A stretch of DNA of 64,000 bases from Helicobacter pylori (GTDB lineage Bacteria; Campylobacterota; Campylobacteria; Campylobacterales; Helicobacteraceae): positions 1,302,001-1,366,000 of the forward strand of contig NZ_CP011487.1 of assembly GCF_001653475.1 (NCBI RefSeq). The letters run 5' to 3'. Position 1 is the stretch's first letter. Every line of letters begins with the position of its first letter. Below are positions 1 to 8,651 of this stretch, piece after piece. The position numbers and the translations under genes are program-made. A model generated the notes under the pieces. The model did not search any database and had not been told where the DNA came from. It saw only the letters and a program-made list of their open reading frames with translations.

Positions 1-1
1 T

Positions 2-1057
2 TGGCTATGGTTTGACAAGCATGCGAAATTCATAGGGGGCTTAATTTTGCCCTTCGCTTATAGCGTGAACGCTTTTAGAGTGAGTGCTCTTAAATTTTTC
101 GCCCCCACTATCAAGCCGCTCCCTCTTTTTTCACCCAATCATTCTCATTCGTTTGTGGTGCTAGTCATTGGCGAAAGTGCCAGGAAGCATAATTACGCCC
201 TTTATGGTTATAAAAAACCCACCACCCCAAGATTAAGCAAGCGTTTAACTGATAATGAACTCACTCTTTTTAACGCCACTTCTTGCGCCACTTACACGAC
301 AGCGAGTTTGGAATGCATTTTAGATTCTTCTTTTAAAAACAGCTTGAACGCTTATGAAAACTTGCCAACTTACCTGACTAAAGCCGGTATCAAAGTCTTT
401 TGGTATAGCGCGAACGATGGCGAAAAGAATGTTAAGGTTACAAGCTATCTTAAAAACTATGAATTGATCCAAAAATGCCCCAATTGTGAAGCGATCGCTC
501 CTTATGATGAATCCTTACTCTATAATTTGCCTAATCTTTTAAAAGAACACTCTAATGAAAATGTCTTGCTCATCTTACACCTTGCAGGCTCGCATGGCCC
601 AAACTATGACAATAAAGTGCCTTTAAATTTTAGAGTGTTTAAGCCCTATTGCTCAAGCGCTGATTTGTCTTCTTGCTCCAAAGAAAGCTTGATTAACGCC
701 TATGACAACACCATTTTTTACAACGACTATCTGTTAGACAAAATCATTAGCATGCTTGAAAACGCCAAGCAGCCCGCCTTAATGATCTATTTAAGCGATC
801 ATGGCGAAAGCTTGGGCGAAGGATCGTTCTATTTGCATGGCATTCCTAAAAGCATCGCCCCCAAAGAACAATACGAGATCCCCTTTATTATTTATGCCAA
901 CGATCTTTTTAAAAAGACGCATTCCATGATTCAAACCCAAACCCCAATCAATCAAAATGTTATTTTCCATAGCATTTTAGGGGTGTTTGAAGATTTTAAA
1001 ACCCCTAGCACTGTTTATCGCCCTTCTTTAGATTTATTTAAACACAAAAAAGAGTAA
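2..1057 (+). CDS. eptA: Phosphoethanolamine-lipid A transferase EptA (3' part, cut by window edge)
   Basis: Inner-membrane enzyme that adds phosphoethanolamine to the 1 position of lipid A after LpxE has removed the phosphate, lowering surface charge and raising resistance to cationic peptides (known for HP0022). The frame is open back to base 2, so the first methionine-like codon (TTG at 47) is not the true start; the N-terminal membrane helices lie outside the window. Seen: alkaline-phosphatase/sulfatase-fold motifs GESAR (about base 170), a TSCATYTTASLE stretch that carries the expected nucleophilic Thr, and SDHGESLGE near the end as metal ligands. The last codons run almost straight into lpxE, which acts one step earlier, so the two are probably one operon. 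Confidence 0.93.
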   Translation, partial: WLWFDKHAKFIGGLILPFAYSVNAFRVSALKFFAPTIKPLPLFSPNHSHSFVVLVIGESARKHNYALYGYKKPTTPRLSKRLTDNELTLFNATSCATYTTASLECILDSSFKNSLNAYENLPTYLTKAGIKVFWYSANDGEKNVKVTSYLKNYELIQKCPNCEAIAPYDESLLYNLPNLLKEHSNENVLLILHLAGSHGPNYDNKVPLNFRVFKPYCSSADLSSCSKESLINAYDNTIFYNDYLLDKIISMLENAKQPALMIYLSDHGESLGEGSFYLHGIPKSIAPKEQYEIPFIIYANDLFKKTHSMIQTQTPINQNVIFHSILGVFEDFKTPSTVYRPSLDLFKHKKE

Positions 1058-1067
1058 AATAACACGC

Positions 1068-1640
1068 ATGAAAAGATTCTTATTTAAACAAAAATTTTGT
1101 GAAAGCCTTCCTAAAAGCTTTTCTAAAACTTTGTTAACACTCAGTTTGGGCTTGATTTTATCAGGCATTTTTGCGCCTTTCCCTAAAGTCCCTAAACACA
1201 AAAGCGTGCCTTTAGTGTTTCATTTCACCGAGCATTACGCGCGCTTTATCCCTACGATTTTATCTGTGGCTATCCCTTTAATTCAAAGAGATGCGATAGG
1301 GCTTTTCCAAGTCGCTAACGCCTCTATCGCTACAACCCTTCTCACGCACACCACCAAAAGAGCCTTAAACAATGTAACGATCAACAATCAGCGTTTGGGC
1401 GAGCGCCCTTATGGGGGTAATTTCAACATGCCAAGCGGGCATTCGTCTATGGTGGGTTTGGCGGTAGCGTTTTTAATGTGCCGTTATTCTTTTAAAAAAT
1501 ACTTGTGGCTCTTGCCCCTGGTCCCTTTAACCATGCTCGCTCGCATTTATTTAGACATGCACACCATTGGCGCAGTGTTGGCCGGACTTGGCATTGGAAT
1601 GTTGTGCGTAAGTCTTTTTACAAGCCCTAAAAAGCCTTAA
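1068..1640 (+). CDS. lpxE: Lipid A 1-phosphatase LpxE
   Basis: PAP2-superfamily membrane phosphatase of 190 residues that removes the 1-phosphate of lipid A on the periplasmic side (HP0021). The three PAP2 motifs are visible: K(x)nRP ending in GERP near residue 112, PSGHSS near 121, and R-x5-H (RIYLDMH) near 158. Hydrophobic segments flank the motifs, and the N-terminal helix around residues 23-40 acts as the first membrane span. The ATG lies 10 bases after the eptA stop, which fits co-transcription with the transferase that uses its product. Convergent with nspC; only about 10 bases separate the two stops. Confidence 0.93.
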   Translation: MKRFLFKQKFCESLPKSFSKTLLTLSLGLILSGIFAPFPKVPKHKSVPLVFHFTEHYARFIPTILSVAIPLIQRDAIGLFQVANASIATTLLTHTTKRALNNVTINNQRLGERPYGGNFNMPSGHSSMVGLAVAFLMCRYSFKKYLWLLPLVPLTMLARIYLDMHTIGAVLAGLGIGMLCVSLFTSPKKP

Positions 1641-1649
1641 TCAAAAGCT

Positions 1650-2867
1650 TTAATTTCTGTTTTTATAATCTTCATAAGAAAAGTTTTTAAGGATTTTAAA
1701 CCCTTGTTGATCCAGTTTAGCCAGGCTTGGCAGTGGCACGCCATTAAACAAGTTGTTTTTGACAATCGTATAATGGAGCATGTCTTGAAACACGATTTTA
1801 TCACCCCTTTTTAAAGGCGTCTCAAAGCTAAAGCTCCCCATAAAATCCCCCGCTAAGCAAGTAGGACCGCCTAAAAAATAAGAAAACGCCCCTTGATTTT
1901 CGCCCTTTTCAACTTCAATAAGCTCTTCATCATTTTCTACAGAGATTTTAAGGATGCTAGGGCGATAAGGCATTTCTAAACAATCGGGCATGTGAGCGCT
2001 AAAAGAAGCGTCTAAAATAGCAATTTCTTGATCGTTTTTAACGATGTCTATCACGCTTGCGATTAAAAACCCGCATTGCCACCCTATGGCTTCCCCAGGC
2101 TCTAAAATCACTTCTATATTATGATAACGCTCTTTAAAATCTTTAATCGTTTGAATGAGCAAATTCACATCATAATCGCTCCTAGTGATATGATGCCCCC
2201 CACCAAAATTCACCCACGCCATATTTTCTAAATGAGGCTTGAAATGCCTTTCTACATGCTCTAAAGTCCGGCACAAAGCGTCAGCGTTTTGCTCGCAATG
2301 CGTATGGAAATGCAACCCGCTCACCCCCTCTAACCCATGCTCTTTAACCCCTTTTTCAAACTCGCTAGGCGTAATCCCTAACCGGCTCACTTTAGAGCAT
2401 GGGTTATAGATCGCTGGAGTTACTTCGCTATAGAGAGGGTTGATCCTCAAACCCATTTTAATGGGGCTTAAGCCCAAGTTTTCTAATTGCTTGTTTTTGT
2501 CTAAAATCCTGTCTTTATAGGTAGCATATTGGTAAAAAGAGTTAAAGATAATGCTTGTCGCTAGGGGTAAAATTGCGCTCATTTCAGCCTCTTTGAAAGC
2601 CGGGCTATAAACGCAAATTTCTTTATGGCTCTCTCGCCCCCCAAATTCTTCAAAAGCGAGTTTAGCCTCATAAAGACCGCTCGCGCAACACCCGTTCAAT
2701 TTTGGCCGTAAAATTCCAAACTCACGCCAAAACGCATACCCCTTTAAAGCGAGCAAGACTTTTGCCCCGCTTTGTTGGCGCACGATTTCTAAAATCTTGG
2801 CGTTTTTTTCCAAGCGTTCGCTCTCTAGCACATAGCAAGGGGTGGGGATAGCGCTGTATTTTTTCAT
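1650..2867 (-). CDS. nspC: Carboxynorspermidine decarboxylase NspC
   Basis: PLP-dependent fold-III decarboxylase (405 residues) that makes norspermidine or spermidine from the carboxy precursor. The PLP lysine sits in LALKGYAFW near residue 42, a glycine-rich phosphate-binding stretch NFGGGHH lies mid-protein, and EPGEAIGW is a family signature. The start overlaps the cheV1 stop by 4 bases (ATGA), so translation is probably coupled, although polyamine synthesis and chemotaxis have no obvious functional link. Matches HP0020 in 26695 order. The carboxyspermidine dehydrogenase partner is not in the window. Confidence 0.9.
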   Translation of the reverse strand: MKKYSAIPTPCYVLESERLEKNAKILEIVRQQSGAKVLLALKGYAFWREFGILRPKLNGCCASGLYEAKLAFEEFGGRESHKEICVYSPAFKEAEMSAILPLATSIIFNSFYQYATYKDRILDKNKQLENLGLSPIKMGLRINPLYSEVTPAIYNPCSKVSRLGITPSEFEKGVKEHGLEGVSGLHFHTHCEQNADALCRTLEHVERHFKPHLENMAWVNFGGGHHITRSDYDVNLLIQTIKDFKERYHNIEVILEPGEAIGWQCGFLIASVIDIVKNDQEIAILDASFSAHMPDCLEMPYRPSILKISVENDEELIEVEKGENQGAFSYFLGGPTCLAGDFMGSFSFETPLKRGDKIVFQDMLHYTIVKNNLFNGVPLPSLAKLDQQGFKILKNFSYEDYKNRN

Positions 2868-3829
2868 GCTAATTCCAAAAATTGCTTAACCACTCGCTGT
2901 ATGTCTTTGGGGTTAGACTTGGAAATGAAATCATCGGCCTTTAAACTCCTAGCCATGTCTTCATTAGAACTACCGCTCATAGAAGAATTGACCACGATAG
3001 GGATTTTTGAAGTCAAAGGATTGTTTTTAACCTGCTTGATCACTTCAAAACCGCTCGCTTCTGGCATTTCTAAATCGGTAATGATAAGACCAATGCTGCT
3101 CATATCGGTTGTTGGGTTGAATAAATGCTCTAATAAGGTTTTACCATTGATAAAATCTATATGCTTGACGCCTAGCTTGTCTAAAATCATTTGCATGGTT
3201 TTTAAAACGCTTGGGGAGTCATCAGCAAGCAAAACGCATTGGTTAGAATGGATTTTAGAAAGCGTCTCTAAATCGCTGTGTTTTTCATCTTCAATCCAAG
3301 GGAACACATCTATAAGCATTTTTTCAATATCCACCACTTGCACCAAGCGCCCGTCAAAATAGCGCGTGCGGCTCACGAGTTTGTTATTCCCAGCAGATCC
3401 CCCTAGCCCAGCACTTTGCTCCATTTCAGTCCATTTCTTGCTCAAAATCCTATCCGCTTCATAGATCCTAACCCCTATGGTCCAGCGAGAAAACTCACAA
3501 ATCATAACAATATCATCTTCGCCTTTTTCTTTTTCTATCCTATAAGGGCGTAAATCCTTGTTTTTGTTTTGGCTGTCATAATAAAACCATTTTTTCATAT
3601 CAATCAAGGGAATGGTGAGCTCTCTGATGATGATTAAACCCTCAACAAGCGAATTGTTTTCGTGGCTGATGATAGTGAGATTGCCATGGTATTTCACCAC
3701 TTCACGGATCTTAAAAACATTGACCGCATACAAATCCTTGTTTTTACCCAGCCTGAAACACAACAATTGCAACTCGTTATTTTTATGCAAACTCGTAACT
3801 TGATCAATGCCTGCTAAACTATCAGCCAT
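2864..3829 (-). CDS. cheV1: Chemotaxis coupling/receiver protein CheV1
   Basis: Cytoplasmic chemotaxis adaptor: a CheW-like domain (about residues 20-180) fused to a response-regulator receiver domain (about 195-321). The receiver keeps the acidic pair in LLADDSPS (residues 203-204), the phospho-acceptor Asp252 in LIITDLEMP, and the conserved Lys in DDFISKSNP. H. pylori encodes several CheV proteins, and this position corresponds to HP0019, cheV1. The ATG follows AAGGGGAAGTC on the minus strand. First gene of a two-gene unit with nspC. Confidence 0.93.
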   Translation of the reverse strand: MADSLAGIDQVTSLHKNNELQLLCFRLGKNKDLYAVNVFKIREVVKYHGNLTIISHENNSLVEGLIIIRELTIPLIDMKKWFYYDSQNKNKDLRPYRIEKEKGEDDIVMICEFSRWTIGVRIYEADRILSKKWTEMEQSAGLGGSAGNNKLVSRTRYFDGRLVQVVDIEKMLIDVFPWIEDEKHSDLETLSKIHSNQCVLLADDSPSVLKTMQMILDKLGVKHIDFINGKTLLEHLFNPTTDMSSIGLIITDLEMPEASGFEVIKQVKNNPLTSKIPIVVNSSMSGSSNEDMARSLKADDFISKSNPKDIQRVVKQFLELA

Positions 3830-3866
3830 GACTTCCCCTTAATTTAGGTTTTCGTATCGTTTTATA

Positions 3867-3872
3867 ATTATA
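3867..3872 (-). promoter_or_regulatory. -10 box for cheV1-nspC
   Basis: TATAAT on the minus strand, about 38 bases upstream of the cheV1 start, in a very AT-rich stretch. No convincing -35, as is usual for H. pylori sigma80 promoters. Confidence 0.5.
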
Positions 3873-3929
3873 TCGTGTTTGTGTTTAATGCCAACGACAC
3901 TTAAAAACTATCTTTGGGGGTTTTTTAAA

Positions 3930-5360
3930 TCATTTTAAACGATTCAAAACAAACCCGTTTTTAAAACTGCGCACATATAAAATATTATGGCGGTTAGAGC
4001 AAAAGATTTGTGGGGCTGTTACAAACCCTGAAAGCAATTCCCTAGCGTCAATGACTTTGGGGTTTTCAAGCGATCTTTTACAAGGCTTTAATGAAAACGA
4101 AAAAGCGTCAATCGAATCAGCTTGAACTTCATAATTTTCAAAGGCTTTATTTTTGATACGCATAAGATAGATTTTATGGGCAAAAATGCTCGTGTTTCTG
4201 GTGTCTGCAAAGGTGCTCACACCTGAATACAACGAAGTGACTAGCCCTCCAACAAACCCCAAATAATAGTTCGCCACCGCTTGCATGCCCACTTTAAAAG
4301 TAGCCGATAAAATGGCTCTGGTGATAATGTAGGGCAATTGCTTCCTGAACTCGCTAGCGACCACCGCATCTATTGAGGCTAAAGTGTCAAAGGGTGTTAC
4401 TTTTTCTCCATCTTTTAAAGTGAAATTTTGATAAAACGCTTCCCCTTTTTCTAACTTGGGCAAGGCCACACTCACATTATAAACCGAATCGATCATAAAA
4501 ATAGGCACATCAATTTTAAATTCGCTTTTTTGTGGCTCTTTGCCATCTTCAATAATGATCCAAGTGAAATGGCTTCTATTAGGGTTTTTAAAAAAAACCA
4601 AGTCTTTAGCCACGAAAGGGCTTTGGCTGATCCCATAGGCTTCATTAAGATAGCCTAACCCCTTATTTTTATCCCCATTTAAAGCGTAAAACAACCCTGA
4701 AAGATACGAAACTGCCGGATTAAGCAAGCCTTGATAAGCTTCGTATTTGTCTAAATTAGAATAGGTGTTGTTTAAAATCTCGCTCACTTCTACCCTAGAG
4801 CGTTCCATATTAATATTGTGCTTTTTGCTAGAATCGATCTCTTTAATGGCTTTTTGCACTTCCTCATAATAAAATTCTTTAGCCCTGCGCTGGCGTTCAT
4901 TCGCGCGGTTGAATTGCACCCTAGCGTTCGCGCTATCGTTTAAAAGCATGTAGTCTATCGCTTTGTAATAATTGATTAAAACGCTCTCATAAATATTCCC
5001 CCCATAAGCGCGCACATTATCATTAATCATGGTAGCGCCCACATAACCAGCCCCTCTTGTAAAAGCGCTTTGCGTTTTATCAAAGCGTTGCTCAGCTTGA
5101 TCTAATACCCCTAAAGAAGTCTCGTAATCTCTTGCGTATAAAGCGCTCAAGCCGTTTTGCAAGTCCCATAAAAGAGCGTTCTTTTTTTTCTTGGTGAATT
5201 GTTTGGAATATTCATAAGCTTTCTTAGGGCTTTCTTCATAATAGAGCGTGTTAAAATGTTCTAAGTCCATACGATAGCCTATGCAACCTGTTAATGATAC
5301 TCCTAAAATTACCGACATCAACAGAACGAATATTTTCAATCTAACCCTTTTAATTGGCAT
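3930..5360 (-). CDS. Putative lipoprotein with helical repeats (HP0018-like), function unknown
   Basis: 476-residue predicted lipoprotein. The N-terminus is basic then hydrophobic and ends in the lipobox LTGC (Cys26), so it should be lipid-anchored. The middle third (about residues 35-260) is helical and TPR-like, with YEYSKQF, LGVLDQAEQRF and LGYLNEAYGIS spaced as repeats. The region from residue 340 to 400 is more hydrophobic (ATFKVGMQAV...). I recognise it as the gene between cheV1 and comB4 in H. pylori but know no assigned function. It stands alone: 100 bases from cheV1 and divergent from the SRP RNA gene. Confidence 0.8.
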   Translation of the reverse strand: MPIKRVRLKIFVLLMSVILGVSLTGCIGYRMDLEHFNTLYYEESPKKAYEYSKQFTKKKKNALLWDLQNGLSALYARDYETSLGVLDQAEQRFDKTQSAFTRGAGYVGATMINDNVRAYGGNIYESVLINYYKAIDYMLLNDSANARVQFNRANERQRRAKEFYYEEVQKAIKEIDSSKKHNINMERSRVEVSEILNNTYSNLDKYEAYQGLLNPAVSYLSGLFYALNGDKNKGLGYLNEAYGISQSPFVAKDLVFFKNPNRSHFTWIIIEDGKEPQKSEFKIDVPIFMIDSVYNVSVALPKLEKGEAFYQNFTLKDGEKVTPFDTLASIDAVVASEFRKQLPYIITRAILSATFKVGMQAVANYYLGFVGGLVTSLYSGVSTFADTRNTSIFAHKIYLMRIKNKAFENYEVQADSIDAFSFSLKPCKRSLENPKVIDARELLSGFVTAPQIFCSNRHNILYVRSFKNGFVLNRLK

Positions 5361-5384
5361 TTTTTACTTGACTAATTTGAGCGT

Positions 5385-5393
5385 ATCATAGCA
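5385..5393 (-). promoter_or_regulatory. Extended -10 promoter of the lipoprotein gene
   Basis: Minus strand reads TGCTATGAT (extended -10 TGn plus TATGAT) about 25 bases upstream of the ATG at 5360. It points away from the SRP RNA that starts about 25 bases further on. Confidence 0.55.
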
Positions 5394-5418
5394 TTTTTAA
5401 TGAAAACATAAGCTTTTT

Positions 5419-5531
5419 ATGGCTAAAATGATCCCCAAGCTCTTATTTGGACCTATGCAATGGGATTTTAGGGTAACGCTTCAGGGTAGGAATACAGCAG
5501 AGTCCCCTAATTTCTTGTGTGCCTTAGCCAT
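5419..5531 (+). ncRNA. ffs: Signal recognition particle RNA (4.5S, small type)
   Basis: The apical domain that binds Ffh is unmistakable at 5481-5500: TCAGG-GTA-GGAA-TAC-AGCAG, a GGAA tetraloop on a 3-bp stem next to the symmetric/asymmetric loop pair, in the same arrangement as the E. coli 4.5S RNA. Below it TTAGGG (5468-5473) pairs with CCCCTAA (5504-5510), and TATGCAA (5454-5460) pairs, with wobbles, with TTGTGTG (5515-5521). ATGGCTAA (5419-5426) and TTAGCCAT (5524-5531) are exact complements and may be the terminal helix, but the extra 5' bases make the true 5' end uncertain (it could start near 5445). Confidence 0.85.
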
Positions 5532-5596
5532 CTGAATAGGAGTGTTTCAAAATGGTATTGAAACTGACTTTTTAAAACAAAACTAACTTTTTAAAA

Positions 5597-7960
5597 CTAG
5601 CTTTTCAGAAGTTTCTCACGCCACTCTATAGGGTAGTCTTTTTGTAACGCTTTCACTTTATTCACATGGCTAGAATCCGAATTAAAAATTTTCAAATAAC
5701 GCCCTAAGCTTTCCAAACTCACATCAATCATGTTAGAATTTCCGTTACCCAGATTTTTGACTAAAACCTGCCTGGCATACAAAGGGGTGTTTTCTAAAAA
5801 AGAAATTTCAGTTTCGCTCAAAGGCACATTGAAGTTGTGTTTCAACTCCCTAGCGTTTTTTTGCGGATACAAAATAAGAGTCCCCATGTTGCTTAAAAAA
5901 CTATGGGCGTTTTTAACCCCACTGAGTTGGTAAATATCTTGCAAAGCCAACACCACCACGCCATTAGCTTTTCTGGCTTGCGTGATTAAAGCGTTAATTT
6001 TAGCGTTCAATAAATCGTTTTCCACATAGGATTTAAACTCGTCTAAAAAAACCAAAAAACCGCTGTCGTTTTTCCTAGATTCTTCTAAGATTTTATAAAA
6101 CAAATAATAGGCTAAAAGCCCTAAGTCTTTAGGGTTTTGGGTGATAGCGTCTAAGTTTATCACATTTAAAAAAGCGTTGGAGTTGAATGCGTCATTCAAA
6201 GCGTTAAAAAGGGGGTTATTCAAATACGGCTCTAAACTCAAGCCCAATTGGTTAGATGAGGTTCTTTTAAGCGTTTCTTTAAAGTCCAACAAACTAAAAG
6301 CTTTAGGGTATAAGGTCTCATAAAGGCTCTTAATCGCGCTCAAAATCGCATTCATGTCTTCCAAGGCTTCTTTATCCCTTGAAGGGGTAAGATCAAACAT
6401 GCTCAAAAAGAAGGATTGCAAAAATTCTAAATTCTGCAAATTAGGCTCTAAACAAAAGGGGTTGATGCTAAAAGATTTGCCGTCATGGTAATGCCCTTTA
6501 AAAAATTTTGTGAAAGAATACAGCCCCTGCATCCTATCAAATGCTAAAAGGCGCATGTTTTGGTATTTCAAAGCGCTCATCATTAAAAAGCTAATCAGCG
6601 TGCTTTTACCACTCCCGGTAGCCCCTATGATTAGAGTATGCCCATTCACTCTGGCGGTTTCTTTAGCGTTGTTGTGGCTCACTTCTTGGTTGTGGAAATT
6701 GAATAAAAAAGGGGAATAATCCAAATTTTTAAACACGCTCAAAGGGCTATTCCCCCATGAATTAGCCTTAAAACCTAGATTTTGCCTTTCAAACACCATT
6801 AAACACGCTAGGGCTTTAGAAGTTAAAAAACGCAAGCGGTGGTTTAAGTGGATGCGTTCAGGAAAAAAGGAAAAATACCCCCCTTTCAAGCCAAAAGTTT
6901 CTATAACGCCCACCAAATTTTCTTTAAATAAAAGCCCTAAAACTAAGCTTGTTTGAGTGTCTAAACCTTCTAAACTAGGGGCTTTGATAAGAATATTTAA
7001 GGCGAATTTTTGCATGGATAGGCGTTTGGTTTTGACTAATTCCTGGTATTCTAGCAGCTCGTTTTTAACGAGATTGGACATGCTAAATTTGGCTCTCTCT
7101 TTTAAAAAACTCAGCGTTTTATTGACGCTCATAGGCTCTATAGAAAAGATAATGTCTAAAGGCGTCTCTTGGTATAAAAGCACTCCGATCGCTATAGAAG
7201 TGATCCTTTCGCTCTCATAAGCTTTAATGCCAATCAAGCGGTTATAGGTTTTTTGATTAAAGCTTTCTTGAATGAAATAATCTTTTTCAAAAGTGATAGA
7301 ACTAGCGATATAACTATCGCTCAAATACCCCCCTACTAGAGGCTTTAAGGGTAGATCGAACCCGTTAACGTATTCCGCATAAAAATTCAAAACCTCTTGA
7401 GAGCTTAAGAGTTTGGGAGCATAATTTTTGAGCTGGATTTCTAAGCTTTTTAAAGTTTCTTGCAAAAAATGCGCCTTATAAGAGAGAATGTCCTTAAAAT
7501 TTTCCCTATTGGCATGCATGAGAGATTTTTTCTTATGCTCTAAAACGCCCTGTAAAGAGTGAGCGCTTTCTAAAACTAAAAAATACTGATTTTCATACAC
7601 TTCTTTGTTTTCAAATTGATTCAAAATCGCTTGCAAGTATTTAGAATCAGATTGAATGTTTTGTTGGTAATCCATTTTACGCCTTTTAACCACAAGGCGC
7701 GCCACGACTTTTTCTAAAGAATCCAACGCCATTTGGCGCTCGGTGAAAAGATCTTGCAATTGATCTGTGCTTAAATGGGTGTAGCTAACCCCTTCTAAAC
7801 GGAGGATGCCCACTAAGTTTTCGTTTTTAGTGAGTAAAAAATGCTCATCATACAAGCCTAAAATGTTGTTTTCTTCGCTCATAGAATAGCTTTTAGGCAA
7901 AACCCCTAAAAAATAGTTTGAAACTTTTTGTTTGATAGCGCTTAAAAGCTTTTCTAACAT
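5597..7960 (-). CDS. comB4: ComB4, VirB4-family ATPase of the DNA-uptake system
   Basis: Cytoplasmic/inner-membrane ATPase that powers the type IV-like ComB transformation apparatus, which carries DNA across the outer membrane (HP0017). 787 residues, usual for VirB4. Walker A GATGSGKST at residues 446-454 and Walker B FLVFLDEFKS near 645 are intact, followed by ALQD and the C-terminal CagE/TrbE-type ATPase segment. The ATG lies one base after the comB3 stop, so comB2-B3-B4 form one unit. The other ComB proteins (B6-B10) are encoded elsewhere. Confidence 0.95.
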   Translation of the reverse strand: MLEKLLSAIKQKVSNYFLGVLPKSYSMSEENNILGLYDEHFLLTKNENLVGILRLEGVSYTHLSTDQLQDLFTERQMALDSLEKVVARLVVKRRKMDYQQNIQSDSKYLQAILNQFENKEVYENQYFLVLESAHSLQGVLEHKKKSLMHANRENFKDILSYKAHFLQETLKSLEIQLKNYAPKLLSSQEVLNFYAEYVNGFDLPLKPLVGGYLSDSYIASSITFEKDYFIQESFNQKTYNRLIGIKAYESERITSIAIGVLLYQETPLDIIFSIEPMSVNKTLSFLKERAKFSMSNLVKNELLEYQELVKTKRLSMQKFALNILIKAPSLEGLDTQTSLVLGLLFKENLVGVIETFGLKGGYFSFFPERIHLNHRLRFLTSKALACLMVFERQNLGFKANSWGNSPLSVFKNLDYSPFLFNFHNQEVSHNNAKETARVNGHTLIIGATGSGKSTLISFLMMSALKYQNMRLLAFDRMQGLYSFTKFFKGHYHDGKSFSINPFCLEPNLQNLEFLQSFFLSMFDLTPSRDKEALEDMNAILSAIKSLYETLYPKAFSLLDFKETLKRTSSNQLGLSLEPYLNNPLFNALNDAFNSNAFLNVINLDAITQNPKDLGLLAYYLFYKILEESRKNDSGFLVFLDEFKSYVENDLLNAKINALITQARKANGVVVLALQDIYQLSGVKNAHSFLSNMGTLILYPQKNARELKHNFNVPLSETEISFLENTPLYARQVLVKNLGNGNSNMIDVSLESLGRYLKIFNSDSSHVNKVKALQKDYPIEWREKLLKS

Positions 7961-7961
7961 T

Positions 7962-8225
7962 CTACGCTCTATAACATTTGGTTTTAGTCTTTATTTTGCT
8001 TTTGGCAATAATAATATCTGCAATATCTTCATCAAAAAATTCCAGCACACTAAAGAGCGCTAAAAACCCTAAATACAATAAAAAAGCGCTCAACAAATCA
8101 ATCCAAGGGAGCAAAATGAAAGGCACAAAAACAGAAATCAAATAAGACTTGGCGTTCAGCCATAAAAATTTTTCTTTAACCGAAATTTCACGCAAATTCT
8201 TCACGCTCGCTGACAGGATAATCAT
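7962..8225 (-). CDS. comB3: ComB3, VirB3-like inner-membrane protein
   Basis: 87-residue protein starting MIILSASVK. I chose this ATG because it overlaps the comB2 stop as TAATG; an ATG 21 bases upstream would extend into comB2 and lacks support. A soluble N-terminal stretch is followed by a paired hydrophobic region (about residues 28-60) typical of VirB3, then a basic C-terminus. It is a core channel component of the ComB type IV-like transporter and sits between the pilin-like ComB2 and the ATPase ComB4 (HP0016). Confidence 0.9.
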   Translation of the reverse strand: MIILSASVKNLREISVKEKFLWLNAKSYLISVFVPFILLPWIDLLSAFLLYLGFLALFSVLEFFDEDIADIIIAKSKIKTKTKCYRA

Positions 8226-8509
8226 TAAAAAATTCCCATAAACCAATTCGCTAAGCTCGGGGCTTTAAAGAATAAAAAAATCCCAAACACCACGCCAAGG
8301 ATCGTGAATAAAATCTCTTTCCACCGGTCTAAATTCCTCCACACATAAATAGCGATCCCTATGAAAATCACCATTAAAATCCCCTTAGCGATGGGGCTTT
8401 TGAGCTGGGCTTCTAGGGCGTTAAAAAACCCTTCTAACCCTTCAGCGAACAAACTTGAAACGCACATGCCTACTAAAAAAATGATTTTTAAAAAATGAGC
8501 GGACATCAA
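8225..8509 (-). CDS. comB2: ComB2, VirB2 pilin-like protein
   Basis: 94-residue protein with an N-terminal signal sequence ending near SSLFAEG, then two hydrophobic helices (about residues 38-55 and 66-85) separated by a short basic loop WRNLDRWKE, the layout of VirB2 pilins. First gene of comB2-B3-B4; needed for natural transformation in H. pylori (HP0015). The stop overlaps the comB3 start by one base. Two adjacent Met codons are possible starts. Confidence 0.9.
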   Translation of the reverse strand: MMSAHFLKIIFLVGMCVSSLFAEGLEGFFNALEAQLKSPIAKGILMVIFIGIAIYVWRNLDRWKEILFTILGVVFGIFLFFKAPSLANWFMGIF

Positions 8510-8651
8510 AACCCTTTTGTTTAATTTTAATTAACTTTATAACGCTTTATTATCTCAAAAAAACCATAAAAACTCTCTAAAAGGGGGTCAAAAAGGGTGT
8601 ATTTAATCTTTGAAAGGGTAAAAAAGCAAAGCTAAAGAGATAAAAGCCTTA

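Noticed and set aside
2901..3362. 153-codon plus-strand ORF over cheV1
   Set aside because: Opposite-strand shadow of the CheV1 receiver and linker codons; the minus-strand protein is a clear match.
8226..8246. Upstream ATG extending comB3 by seven residues
   Set aside because: It would lie within the comB2 end; the TAATG overlap is the typical coupled start and gives the known 87-residue size.
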